Positions 24,865-36,200 of a stretch of DNA of 64,000 nucleotides are shown in pieces. The position numbers and the translations under genes are program-made. The notes beneath the pieces are model-generated. The model did not search any database. It saw only the letters and a list, made by a program, of their open reading frames with translations, and was not told the DNA's origin. Source of the stretch: Candidatus Gastranaerophilales bacterium (lineage in GTDB: Bacteria; Cyanobacteriota; Vampirovibrionia; Gastranaerophilales; Gastranaerophilaceae); NCBI GenBank assembly GCA_944323685.1, contig CALUTJ010000004.1, forward strand, positions 62,001 through 126,000. Reading direction: 5' to 3'. Position 1 is the first letter of the stretch; each line of letters begins with the position of its first letter.

Positions 24865-26813
24865 TTGTTATTTTCCAATTCTTTTAATGTGTCTTCCAGC
24901 GATTCAATTGTAACATTCAAACGTGCTGCGGCATAGCGGAAATAATCACAATAAGCGCAGGCAAGTTTGTATATTACATCAAAATCTTCTGTCCGGGGAT
25001 TTTCTCGCAAAATATAAGCTATTGCGCTGTATTCTTTTGCAGTGAGCATCTTTATTATCCTGTATTTGTGCATATAGTTATTTACTATATCCGCATAAAG
25101 TCCGGAATATTTTTCAACACATTTTTTTATTGCCCGTTCATCACGCGGGGTGCTGGCATCTGCCGTCAACACCCGTTTAAATTCGTTTCTGGCGGGAAGT
25201 ATTATCTCCAGCAGTTTTTTCATAACACTTATGTCTCCGGCTATATTTTTTTTGACTTTTTCTATATCAAAACCTTTTACGTCTTTTATTGCGTAAAATT
25301 TTTCCAGAGCAGAATCTTTATCAACTTTTTGAGTGAGATATTTGTCTACGGCTTTATCTAACGGCAGAGTCTCAAACCCGCTAATCTTTGCCCCTCCTGT
25401 TGATGAATTAATAAGTATACGTTCATTTTTGTGTCTGCCTGCAAAATCCTGTAAATAGTCTATAAATAATGAATACACCGCATCCGTAGGCAAGAGGTTT
25501 CCGTCCTGACCTTCAACGGTAACAAGATTTGCGTTGAGTTTTTCCAGCCTTTTTTCAACAGCCGTTCTTTGTTTTTCTTCATCCCAATTAACAGAAGCAC
25601 AATAAGCATTTTTAAACTTATCAAAATCCTTCGGGGTTATCTTATACTTTTGTGTAGCCTCGTCAAATACACATTGTAAATCTTCAAACTTCGAGCCTTT
25701 TGAATAACATGCCCCGTCGCTGTAAGCCAAATCCTGTCCGATAAGTATAATAGGATTGCACCCCAGATAATACGCGCAATATAAAGCGTGATAAGCAACT
25801 GTCCCTTTTGTTTCAAACTCGACAAAAGGCGCCTCTGCTTTTTCTAAAAACCATCTTGCGTCGTCATTTTCAAGTGAAGAGGTGATAAATTTTTCTCTAA
25901 AAGGAATATCAAGATAAGAAGGTTCGCTAAACTGCTCGCAAATAAAAGAAATATCCTTTGAAAAAGGTAAGTTGTAGTGATGTGAAGTGTTAATTTTTTC
26001 TATTACGCTGACAAAATCAGGTGTGATTCCGTTCTTATACAGTGTGCCTAAAGCCGTGCCCACGGAAAATATTACAGCCGAGCCGCCGTATTTTTTTAAT
26101 AATTCCGTGTTCTTGCTCAAAGAAGGGCCGGCCGATGCCACAATTGCCGGTACGTCTTTTAATGCATCTTTATACTCACAGAGTCTTTTCAGTTTATATT
26201 TTTGCGCAAGTCTTTTTATGGTTGATGCAAAAAATCCTCTTGTATTGTTAACCTGAAAATCGTAGTTGTGTTCGATAAGCACAATTTCTCGTTTTAGCCA
26301 TGCCGCAATTTGTGCAAAATCCTGACCGTGTGATTTGTAATAATCAAGATAAGAAAAAGTTGCGTTAGACTTGTAGCGGTACTGCTCATACAGTATCTTT
26401 TTAAGTTCTTCTTCGGTTGATGCAAAAAACAACCGGTCTGTTTTAAAATTTTGCGACATGTCAACGGCGGAAAGTACAAAGGCAAGCACCTGCAAATCGG
26501 GTTCGTACACAATAACCTTCCCCTTAAGATTATTTACAAACTCGTCAGCCAGATACCCCAGCCCGATACCGTATATCACATGAAGTGTTCCGTAATCGTT
26601 ATGCGCAACGGAGTTTGCAATATCTTTTGCCTCATTAACCGCACCGGTTAACGAATGAACGGGAAGCCCCTCTATCACAAGGTTATACTCCCCTGCAAAG
26701 TTTGTATCAAAGGCAATGTTTTTGCTGATTTCTTTAACCTGTGTCAATTTTTCAGCCAGAGACTTGTTGTTTTGCGATATATAGCGGCAATTAACCTGTA
26801 AACAATCCTGCAT
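24861..26813 (-). CDS. Maf-type (DUF115, MptE-like) glycosyltransferase, probably for flagellin
   Basis: 650 aa. The core reads AIVASAGPSLSKNTELLKKY and FSVGTALGTLYKNGITPDFV, the signature of the DUF115/6-hydroxymethylpterin diphosphokinase MptE-like fold found in motility-associated factors (Maf). These transfer nonulosonic acids such as pseudaminic or legionaminic acid to flagellin in Campylobacter, Aeromonas and Clostridium. An N-terminal domain (VIYGIGLGYLADEF, VIVYEPDLQVL) and a helical C-terminus flank it. The frame also opens at 26843, but the ATG at 26813 has a GAGGT Shine-Dalgarno and is preferred. The presence of fliS elsewhere in the window fits. The sugar and target are inferred. 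Confidence 0.82.
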   Translation of the reverse strand: MQDCLQVNCRYISQNNKSLAEKLTQVKEISKNIAFDTNFAGEYNLVIEGLPVHSLTGAVNEAKDIANSVAHNDYGTLHVIYGIGLGYLADEFVNNLKGKVIVYEPDLQVLAFVLSAVDMSQNFKTDRLFFASTEEELKKILYEQYRYKSNATFSYLDYYKSHGQDFAQIAAWLKREIVLIEHNYDFQVNNTRGFFASTIKRLAQKYKLKRLCEYKDALKDVPAIVASAGPSLSKNTELLKKYGGSAVIFSVGTALGTLYKNGITPDFVSVIEKINTSHHYNLPFSKDISFICEQFSEPSYLDIPFREKFITSSLENDDARWFLEKAEAPFVEFETKGTVAYHALYCAYYLGCNPIILIGQDLAYSDGACYSKGSKFEDLQCVFDEATQKYKITPKDFDKFKNAYCASVNWDEEKQRTAVEKRLEKLNANLVTVEGQDGNLLPTDAVYSLFIDYLQDFAGRHKNERILINSSTGGAKISGFETLPLDKAVDKYLTQKVDKDSALEKFYAIKDVKGFDIEKVKKNIAGDISVMKKLLEIILPARNEFKRVLTADASTPRDERAIKKCVEKYSGLYADIVNNYMHKYRIIKMLTAKEYSAIAYILRENPRTEDFDVIYKLACAYCDYFRYAAARLNVTIESLEDTLKELENNK

Positions 26814-26985
26814 GATTACCTCTTCCCCTAACACGGCGAACACCCGATAAAAATATTATATCAGAATAAACTGTTAAACTGACCACATGGTCTAAAAAAT
26901 TCATCCTCAGGGTCAATAACTTTTAATAATAAAATCTCTAAAATAAAAATAGTAAACTGATAATTTAATCTGCGGGGAAGAGATA

Positions 26986-27771
26986 TTGGGGATAAAGTAT
27001 AAAAGTGTGGTAAAGGGACTTGATTCCTTTGTGATAAAGCCGGCTAATCTTGAAAGAACAGCCGCACACAAAGCATTTGTTAAAGCAGATGCGCTCAGAT
27101 TAACAAACCATTTCAGAGAATCCATTAAACACTATCTGACATCACTTATGATGGACAGAAACAATTACCGTGTTTATATGGGGCTTGGTATCTCGTATAA
27201 AGCGGAAAAAGAATACGACAAAGCCATTAAATACCTTGAACAGGCAGCGGCTATGTCTTACTTTTCTGCCGACATACACTATGAACTCGGATTGTGCTAT
27301 ATGCTCACGGGCCGTTTTTGCGAAGCCATAAGATGTTTTCACCGCACAATATCTCTGGACAGAACAAATATAAACGCACAGGTTCAGCTCGGTGTAGCGC
27401 ACGAAGGTATTGAGGAATTTGATATGGCAATACTTATATACCATACGATTATAGAAAACAATCCCTCATATCTTATCGCGTACAATCATCTGTCAGCTTT
27501 ATACATGAACCTCGGGGACTTTAAAGCGGCAGGCAATGTGTTTTCACAACTTCTAAAAATAAATCCCTCCTTTAATAAAGGGTACCTCGGGCTTGCAATT
27601 TGTTTTGATAAAATGTCAAACAAATCAAGGGCGCTTCACTATTACAAGCTGTTTTTAGACAAAAAACCGCACTCGCATCACGGTGAAAAAATCAGAAAAA
27701 GAATTGACAGACTAACCCGTCAAAAAGAATCATCGGGCGAAAGCAGAGCATTTGCCATTGTTAACAACTAA
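26986..27771 (+). CDS. TPR protein
   Basis: 261 aa with about five or six tetratricopeptide repeats, for example YMGLGISYKAEKEYDKAIKY, DIHYELGLCYMLTGRFCEAI and GYLGLAICFDKMSNKSRALH. No signal peptide. The likely start is TTG at 26986 behind GGGGAAGAG; no in-frame ATG occurs before the middle of the first repeat. It is divergent from the Maf gene and converges with the next gene, overlapping it by 4 bp. A scaffold role is likely; the partner is unknown. Confidence 0.8.
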   Translation: MGIKYKSVVKGLDSFVIKPANLERTAAHKAFVKADALRLTNHFRESIKHYLTSLMMDRNNYRVYMGLGISYKAEKEYDKAIKYLEQAAAMSYFSADIHYELGLCYMLTGRFCEAIRCFHRTISLDRTNINAQVQLGVAHEGIEEFDMAILIYHTIIENNPSYLIAYNHLSALYMNLGDFKAAGNVFSQLLKINPSFNKGYLGLAICFDKMSNKSRALHYYKLFLDKKPHSHHGEKIRKRIDRLTRQKESSGESRAFAIVNN

Positions 27772-28919
27772 TCATCGTTTAATTCTGACGGGCCAACGCC
27801 GTACTTTTCATAGAATTTTCTGTTATTTTCTTCTATAAACTTTTTATCAATTTGCTTTTTCTTGTTGTAAAGCCGGTCAACTGCTTTTTTACAATCGTTT
27901 AAGTATTTGTCCAGAGCTTTAAAATCGACTTTTACACCTTTTGCAAGGTATTCGTTTTCGTAGTAGTTATATAGTCTGTCGCGTTCTTTTAGTGCGTTCT
28001 TTTCACAAGCTTTTGTCAAACAATCATAAGTTTTGTCAAACTCTTCATCAGACGGATTGTTTAGTTTATTTTTGTTGTAATCATCAATATATGCAGTTAT
28101 TTCAGCCTTATTTTCTTTATAACGGTCAAAATTTTGAATAATTGATTCTGATGATTGCTGTAAATGCTCTATGGTTGTGAGTGTTTTCATCGGAGATTGA
28201 GAAGGTTTTTGCAGCTCTTTTTCAACGTCTTTAAAACTGCGCATCATCATGTAGGTTTCCGGCAGCGGAATCAACATTGCATACGAGGCTGATTTAAAGC
28301 GTGTTTCGTAAATTTTAAACATTTTATCATTTAACGGCAGCTCAGAATTTTTTAAAGTGTTGTCTTCGTTATAAGCTCCAATATTGCCCGCAGTTGACTC
28401 GTATGCTTTTGCAAGCGGCATTATTTTATTTAATTCAGGGTTATTTTCAGAAAGTAAAATTTCCGCATTTTTAAGCGCGTCTTGCAAATCTTTTTTGTTG
28501 TAATTTTCGCCTTTTGCTATGTTTTTCAAGGTTGAAAATGTGTTAAAAGCCTGTCTGTATTTATAGTAACGCGACATATACGGCTTATAATGTTTGTTCT
28601 CAGGCGTAATTGATAAATCAGCCAACTGTTCTTTTTTAGAAAGAAAGTTCATTTCGTGTTCTGATAACTTCATTATAAACTTATTTGCATCTTTGTTGAT
28701 GTTAACAAGTGTCTGATAAACAGGTTTGGTTTCCTCAACCAGCGGCATAATTCTGTTATTTATCGTATCATTTAAATTGTTGTACGCATCCTCAACAAAA
28801 CTGCCGCTAAAACTTACGGTATCATTTTGCAGTCTGCTGTTTGCCTGAGGATTAGACACCTTATTATTGTTTAAACTTCTTTTTTGAATTAATTGAATAG
28901 ATAACGGCAGAATTCTCAT
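27768..28919 (-). CDS. Helical hypothetical protein with N-terminal FSG motif
   Basis: 383 aa from the ATG at 28919. An in-frame TTG at 28931 overlaps the rlmN stop, but ATG gives MRILPLSIQ, matching the M-[KR]-[IV] starts of the other motif proteins. Residues about 34-39 read TVSFSG. The rest is charged and helical, probably coiled coil (LKNAEILLSENNPELNKIM, ALDKYLNDCKKAVDRLYNKK). No signal peptide or membrane segment, and no domain recognised. It is probably co-transcribed with rlmN, which ends 8 bp upstream of the ATG. Confidence 0.7.
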   Translation of the reverse strand: MRILPLSIQLIQKRSLNNNKVSNPQANSRLQNDTVSFSGSFVEDAYNNLNDTINNRIMPLVEETKPVYQTLVNINKDANKFIMKLSEHEMNFLSKKEQLADLSITPENKHYKPYMSRYYKYRQAFNTFSTLKNIAKGENYNKKDLQDALKNAEILLSENNPELNKIMPLAKAYESTAGNIGAYNEDNTLKNSELPLNDKMFKIYETRFKSASYAMLIPLPETYMMMRSFKDVEKELQKPSQSPMKTLTTIEHLQQSSESIIQNFDRYKENKAEITAYIDDYNKNKLNNPSDEEFDKTYDCLTKACEKNALKERDRLYNYYENEYLAKGVKVDFKALDKYLNDCKKAVDRLYNKKKQIDKKFIEENNRKFYEKYGVGPSELNDD

Positions 28920-28927
28920 AGCTTCAC

Positions 28928-29956
28928 TCAATCCTTCATTTTGTTGCTGAGCTGCCCGCAGGCGGCATCAATATCGGAACCTCTTTCCAACCTTATTGTA
29001 ACCTTTTTGCCGGATTGTTCCAAGATATACTTGAATTTTTGTATAGATTCTTTACCCGGTTTTTCAAAATTATCTTTGTCGTTAGGGTTATAAATAATAA
29101 GATTTATATTAGCTTTAAGCCCTATTAACAGAACGGCAAGTTTTTTTGCGCAATCAACCGTATCGTTAAAACCTTTAATCAAAGTGTATTCAATAGTTAC
29201 TCTTCTGCCTGTTTCTCCGACATAATCTTTCAGAGTCTGCATAAGCTCGTCTATAGGATATCTGTTTTCCACAGGCATAAGCGACTGCCTTAACTCGTGA
29301 GTCGGCGCGTGCAAAGACACAGCCAGCGTAGGCTGAAAATCCATGGCAGCAAGCTTGTTTATTTGGGGTATGATTCCGCAGGTAGAAACTGTTAAACGTC
29401 TTATGCCGATGACAAAATCAGTATTAAAAATATCAATAGCTTTTAAAACGTTATCAAGGTTTAATAAAGGCTCGCCCTGCCCCATAAAAACGATATTTGT
29501 AACCTTTAACCCCGTGTCGCGCTGAATTGTCAGCACCTGTTCAATAATTTCGCGAGGTGTAAGATTGCGGATAAACCCGAGCTTTGCCGTAGCGCAGAAC
29601 TTGCAGTTGCAGGCGCATCCTACCTGAGAACTAACGCAGGCAGTTAAATTAGCCCTGTTGTCAAAACGCATAAGTACGGTTTCGACACAATTTCCGTCCG
29701 CAAATTCAAGCAAATATTTTATGGTGCCGTCTTTGCTGACCTGTTTGTGCTTAATTTTTACATCCGTAATCTCTGCTATTTCTTTTATTTTTTCTCTGGT
29801 TTTTTTAGATATATCAGTCATTTCATCAACGGATGCAGCCGACTTGAGGTAAATCCAGTTGTGAAGCTGCTTTGCTCTGTACTTAGATTCCTGTATAGAA
29901 TCGGTAAAAGCAGTTAATTCGTCTAAATTCATTCCTGATAATATTTGTTTAACCAT
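28928..29956 (-). CDS. rlmN: Dual-specificity 23S rRNA / tRNA adenine-C2 methyltransferase RlmN
   Basis: 342 aa radical-SAM enzyme that methylates C2 of A2503 in 23S rRNA and A37 in some tRNAs. The iron-sulfur motif CxxxCxxC is CNCKFC within VGCACNCKFCATAKLGF (about residues 110-125). Other landmarks are NIVFMGQGEPLLN, RRLTVSTCGIIPQI, LAVSLHAPTHELR and the late Cys in IDAACGQLS, the methyl-carrying residue. The N-terminal YRAKQLHNWIY segment is typical. All catalytic cysteines are present, so it should be active. Confidence 0.95.
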   Translation of the reverse strand: MVKQILSGMNLDELTAFTDSIQESKYRAKQLHNWIYLKSAASVDEMTDISKKTREKIKEIAEITDVKIKHKQVSKDGTIKYLLEFADGNCVETVLMRFDNRANLTACVSSQVGCACNCKFCATAKLGFIRNLTPREIIEQVLTIQRDTGLKVTNIVFMGQGEPLLNLDNVLKAIDIFNTDFVIGIRRLTVSTCGIIPQINKLAAMDFQPTLAVSLHAPTHELRQSLMPVENRYPIDELMQTLKDYVGETGRRVTIEYTLIKGFNDTVDCAKKLAVLLIGLKANINLIIYNPNDKDNFEKPGKESIQKFKYILEQSGKKVTIRLERGSDIDAACGQLSNKMKD

Positions 29957-30131
29957 AATTTAATTTTTGCACAAAATACAACCCCCGTAAATAATATATG
30001 AACTACTGAAGTATTCTTAGTTATTAGAACAAAACAAAACCGGTCGTCAAATATCAACAAAAAAGCATGCCCGCAAAAATATTCCATAAATGCAATAATC
30101 CTTAACTCCCTTTTATATATACTATTTATGG

Positions 30132-30164
30132 CCTATTTCCATATTATGAAAATAGGAGTATAAT
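30132..30164 (+). promoter_or_regulatory. Palindromic operator and -10 box upstream of the autotransporter
   Basis: A 25-bp near-perfect palindrome (30132-30156: CCTATTT, CAT, ATT, ATG, AAATAGG with one mismatched pair) abuts a perfect TATAAT (30159-30164). Any -35 element would lie inside the palindrome, so a bound repressor or activator would control initiation. The start codon is about 90 bp downstream with a strong AAGGAGAG Shine-Dalgarno at 30243-30250. The rest of the 300-bp gap (29957-30256) is AT-rich with no other feature seen. Confidence 0.6.
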
Positions 30165-30256
30165 TTTTATATTCTGGTAAATTTGTGTTCAAATTTAAAA
30201 AATTTCGGGAATTAAGAAAGAAATATACATGTATATAATTATAAAGGAGAGTGTGA

Positions 30257-33200
30257 ATGAGTAGAACCAAAACCAAAAGAATGGTTGCATCATTCTTGTT
30301 GCTGTGCCTGATGTCAGGTACAAAAGTTCTGGCAGATCCTACGGGGTGGAATTTAGGTGACAATTTAAGTCAGTATAAAGACAATTACAATAACGTTATA
30401 TTCAATGATAGATATCAATTTTCAAATTACACAAATTCAACACAGGGTGCATTGTATGTCGCTGTCAATCAAACTGAACCAACCAATATTATCTTGAATG
30501 CTGTTAATAATGAGTTTAAGGATAACCAATCAAAAGATAGCGGTGCTGCTGTTTTTCTTGGTGAAAATGCCAGTTTGACTATAAACGGTACTTCAGACTT
30601 TGAGGGGAATAAGGTATCTAATGGTTACGGAGCTTATAACGGCGGTGCTATTTACACTCAGGGAGCAACAATCAATTTTGAAGGCAAAGCCACCTTTAAC
30701 CAAAATACAGCAGACGGAGGGGACGGCAGAGGACGCGGCGGTGCTATATCGGGCTTTGACAGTAAATTTTATTTCAATGGCGGCTCCGAATTTACAAACA
30801 ATACCGCAGCAACAGACGGCGGCGCATTAATTATTGACGGAAGCTCAACAGTTACAAACACAGGTAACACAAACTTTAGCAGCAACACTGCGACAAATGG
30901 CAGCGGCGGTGCTGTTTATGTCGATGCAGGCAGCAGCTTTAGCGTTTCCGGCGGCGAAGCAACCTTCAGTGACAACAATGCCGGGGTTCAAGGCGGTGCT
31001 ATATACAGCAAAGGTGAAGTTACTCTTGATTCTAACGGCGGAACAATTACCTTTGACGGCAACAGCGCTAACGGCGCCAATAATGATGTATACCTTGCCG
31101 GTAATGGCAGCATGGCTCTAAGCGGTGACAATGCTATCACTTTTAACGGCTCAATTCTGGGCGAAGATGGTACAACAATTACCAGCACTGCAAATGACCT
31201 TATCTTAAACGGCGACAACACTGATTATGCAGGTATCTTCACACAAACCGGCGGTAAAACAACCGTAAACGGCAAATTCTTCGGCGGAGCAAATGTTCAC
31301 GAGATTAACGGCGGTTCTCTTGTAATTGCCGCAGCTAACGCAATTGACGGTTCAAAAATTGAAATGGGAGACGGTTCAAGCCTTGTTATTAACCAAAATA
31401 CCGTTCTAAACGGAAACGTAACGGGTTCTGGTGTTAATGTAACTCTGGATAACGCCGACTTCCAGTTAATAGGTACTGCTCTTGACGGAAACTATACACA
31501 AAATTCCGGCAACTTTACAATTGGTGACGGAAGTAACGAAACAACCTCTTTCTCGGGTACAAATAAAATAAACGGCGGCAGTGTTACTGTTACAAATAAC
31601 GCAACAATGCTGGGCACTAACACAATACAGGGCGCAACCGTTACCGTCAATCAAGGCGGTATCTTAGACGGACAAAATGCGGTTTCCGGCGGCGCAAACG
31701 TTACAGTAAACGGAACATTGCAGGGTAACAACACAATCTCTGGCGATTCCACAAAGGTTGATTTAAAATCAGGTTCAACTTTAGCCGGTACAAATATAAT
31801 AAATGGCGGTACGGTTAATATCAACACGTCTGACAACACAGGCGCTGCTAATACAATCAACGGCGGTGTTGTTAATGTAGGTAATGAAGCTGAAACTACC
31901 CTCGCCGGAACAAATACCGTAGCAAGCGGAGAGTTAAAAATCTTTTCAGGTTCAACTCTCAGCGGTGCAAATACAACCTTAGAATCCGGTCGCATTGAAA
32001 TGACAGGGGCTGAGTTAAACGGGCTATCTATGACCGGCGGACAACTCCAAATGACAGGCGGCTCAATTACAGGCGTTGTTGCAATGTCCGGCGGTGTTTC
32101 TGACCTTTCAGGCACTGTAATAAACAATACTGTTAATGTAAATACAGGTCACGAACTGACAATCGGTGTTGATGAAAACGGAAACAGCACATCATTTGGC
32201 GATTCCGGAAGTCTTGCTATGGCAGGCGGTACAGCTAATATCAAACAAGATATTGAACTCTCTACAGGCGACATAACAGGTTCAACCGGTACAATAAACA
32301 TGCCGGCACTTTCTGAGGCAACCCCTGACACCCCTGCTCAAGGAACAGACTTAACAATCTCGGGCGACCTTTCAGACTACAGCGGTGACTTTAACAAAAC
32401 TGGCGGTACTATCAATATAGGAACCACAACAACATCAGGTTCTACAGTTGCAGAAGAAAACAATTTCTTTGGCGGTTCTTCTAATTTGAAGGATACGACT
32501 GTTAATATGAAAGATAATTCTTCGCTTGCTGAACGTTCTACTTTGCAGATGAGCAGCGGCACAACCATAAATATTGAAAACAAAGGTGCCAATCATAATG
32601 CGGCTACAAACAATATTCCCGAAAAAACAGGTAATGAAACCGTTTTGTCTGGTGCAATATCTTCTGAAGTTGATAAAGCCGGTGCAATCAATGTAACCGG
32701 TGAAAATACTTATCTTGTAGTTGACGCTGATATGAGTAATTACACAGGCTCGTTTACTCAAGACAATGGCGCAACTACCGAAGTAACCAAAAATGGCGTA
32801 TTCTTTGCCGGAACCAACGTACTTAATGACGGACACTTTATTTTCCGTGATAACGCACAGCTCGGCGGTGACGTTACGGTAGCAAGCAAAGATGTTCACC
32901 TTGCCTTTGGCGACGGTTCTCAAGGCTATAAAGTAGAAGACGGAAACCACGTTTATTATTACAATAGCGACGGAAGCAGAGGCGAACACTCCTTTATTAT
33001 GAACTATGTAACAATCACTGACTCATTAGACGGAGGTCAGGGAGTTTACAAAGTTATTGATACGGATTTCGGCTCAAACGGCGGTTTTGCCAATACTGCT
33101 AATTATGATATCAAACAGCAGGATGACGGCTCAAAAACAACAATTTCCTTCCGTCACGGTTCGGTTGCACAAGACGGAGCACAGCTAAATCTTGCCGATG

Positions 33201-36200
33201 TAAATACAGAAATTAATATAAATGCCGATTATATGGAAAAACACGCAACAAGCTCTTCTGAAGACGGCGTATTCGGTGCTGATATCTCAGGTATAGGTAC
33301 AGTTAACGTCTACAATACAAACAGCAAAGACAAAGCGCTTACTTTCATATCAGATAACAGCGGCTTTAGCGGTGCATATAAACAGACAGGCGGCAGCATA
33401 AGATTTGAAGGTCAAAACGGTGCTTCACACTTCTTTGACGGTGTAAATGAACTTACAAAACAAAGCTGCGTTGCGTTTGGTGCAAATTCTGTAATCCACG
33501 GTACAAACTACGTTTATTCGACTTCAACCATTGTTATGGAGAACGGCTCTTCAATAGATATAAACGACGGAGACCCGACAAGAATTATTCTGCAAGGCGG
33601 TACGTTGAGTATAGAAAATACTGATAAAGACAATGCGCTTGACCTTAATATTTCCGTAGAAAATAATGAACTCGGCGGGAATGTTAACAAAACAGGCGCA
33701 GGTGCTCTGACTATCAGTGCTGACCAGCATACTTACACAGGCAATTATACTCAAACAGGCGAAGGCAAGGTCACTGTTAAGGCAGGCAAAAGCTTCTTCG
33801 GAGGTAAAAACAATATAAACAACGGTATTGTTGATTTAACCGTAGAAGGTGCTAAAGTTGCAGGTCAAAACACAATATCTTCAACCAGTGACACAGTCGG
33901 CGGTAAAATGCAAATCGGTGATAAAACAGATACAAAAACCTATCTTAATAATCCGATTATTAATAATCCGATTATCGTAAACACTGTTGAGTCAGATAAA
34001 AATGCAGGTCTTGAACTTGTGACAACAGACGGTAATGACCAGAACCTTGAAGTTGCATTTGCGATTGCTTCAGGCGAACAAAATGCAGGTCGTGTTACAC
34101 ACTCAGGCAGCGGTGCATTGAATCTTAACAATGCAGGTGAAAGTGATTTATTTGCAGATTTCAAAGGTACATTTGCCCAAACTTCAACAGGTATAACAAA
34201 CGTGTTCGGCAATTCGTTTGCTAAAAATGATATCGATGCAGGTATATTGAACTTAAAAGACGGTTCAACTCTTGTTGCCGGTACTACGGATATTGCAAAA
34301 GATGCGATTTTAAATATCGGCACTCTTGAAAACGATACAACAGTTAACCCTGTTGAATTTACTGATGATTCAAAAGTAACAATAGCTTCCAGTATTTCAG
34401 GCGAAGGTACCGTTAACATATCTCAGGGTACTACAACAATTAAAGGTACAAGTGATAACTCTAAGTTAACAGGTACATATCACCAGACAGGCGGTGAGGT
34501 AATTGCCGAGGGTGGTTCTACCTTCTTTGGTGCATTATCCAACCTTATTGAAAAAGGCAAATTGTTGTTCAAAAAAGGCGATGACAATACGGAAGCCGCA
34601 AAACTTGCAAACGGTGTTGACGTTACTTTAGACGGTAATACTGATTTGACGGGTAAAACTGAAAACACAACAGCAGTCTTAGATCTTGACGGTCGTGATA
34701 ATGCTAAATTTACTGGCGGCAATACTTTATACATAGACGGCAAAGATACAGAAGGCTTTGTATTCACGGACGGTGTATTGCAAAATGCATTGCTCCACGA
34801 TGAACAAAATATCGGTGACAACACTGCTATCACAATGCAGGGCGATTCCGGTTTTGCCGGTGATGCAAAGGTTTCTATAACAGGCGCTGCCACTAATGTT
34901 GTTTTAGGAACAGGTTCCGTTGCTCAAGACGGCAGCACGGCTAAAGTTGGCACCGGCTCTACATTGGGGCTTGTTGCAAGCGGACTTGATTATTACACGC
35001 TTACAACAGGTGACGGCAGCATTCGTGTTGAAAAAGACATGAGAGAAACCAATGCACCTGATATAAATATATATAATGACCAATCCGCTTTTGCAGGTTC
35101 ATACTATCAAGACGCAGGCCGCGTAACTGTTAAAGAAGGTGCTACTTTCTTTGGAGGTGACAATGCAAAAGTTACCGGTATCAAGGTTGTAAGCGATACA
35201 GAAGTTGACGAAGCAGGCAATCCGCGTGTAATAAAAGAGACATCGGGTGATTTATACCTTGAAAAAGGTTCCTTCCTCGGCGGTGACATTACGGTTACAA
35301 ACTCCGATAAATCTGCTACCGCAGGTGTTTCAACAGCTCACGGACGTGTGTTTGTTGAAGACAAAATCTTTACGCAGGACGGCAAAGAACTTACGGATAT
35401 CGATGAGTTAATCGACCAGAATAACTTATACTACAACAACATACTCAAAGCTGACGGCACGGTTGATGCTGACGCGTTAAAACAAATCAACATCAACAAC
35501 GGCGGTTTGATTCTTTCAAACGGTACAATCTTTGAAACAACAGACGGCCCTGCTGTATTTGAAAGAAAAGAAAACGGCATTATTGACATAGGCTTCTCTA
35601 ACGGAACCGGTGTTGACGGTGACATCGTTCTTAAGAGAGATACAATGCTTTCTTACGGCGACAATGCTTATATCAAAGATGATTCCACTTTGGAAATGGA
35701 AGATACTGCTATCTTGAACTTCATCAATGATAAAGCCGATATCACATACAGACCTGATATAGTAGGCGGCGGTTCAATCTATAAGGAAGGACTTGCTGCA
35801 ACAAATATCACTTCCGCTATTGATATGACAGGCGAGGTCAAAGTCAGCGAAGGTACTTTGAACTTTACAAACAAAGACAAAGTAATCTTCAAAGCAGGCG
35901 ACGACCTTAGACAAACAGGTGATTTGATTGTAGGTTCCAACTCTTCTAATGCCGTAATCAACATCGTTGCCAATGAAACAGAGTTTCAAGGTGACGTTAC
36001 GGTTGATGCTCAGGACGGAACACAGTCAGGCCTCGGTTTGAAGGGTAAAAATACAACAATCGGCGGTAACTTAACCACCGACAATACAAACGTTTCAATC
36101 TTCGGTAATTCATCAATCGGCTACGGTGACCCCGCTGCCCCCGGAAACTGGAATGTTAACGGCAACAGTTCATTGAATCTTGCAGGAAATTATGCTAACA

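Noticed and set aside
30988-35989. Long minus-strand open frames inside the autotransporter gene
   Set aside because: They are shadows of a repetitive Gly/Asn/Thr-rich gene; composition is Val/Pro/Ser-biased, and none has a Shine-Dalgarno or plausible domain.
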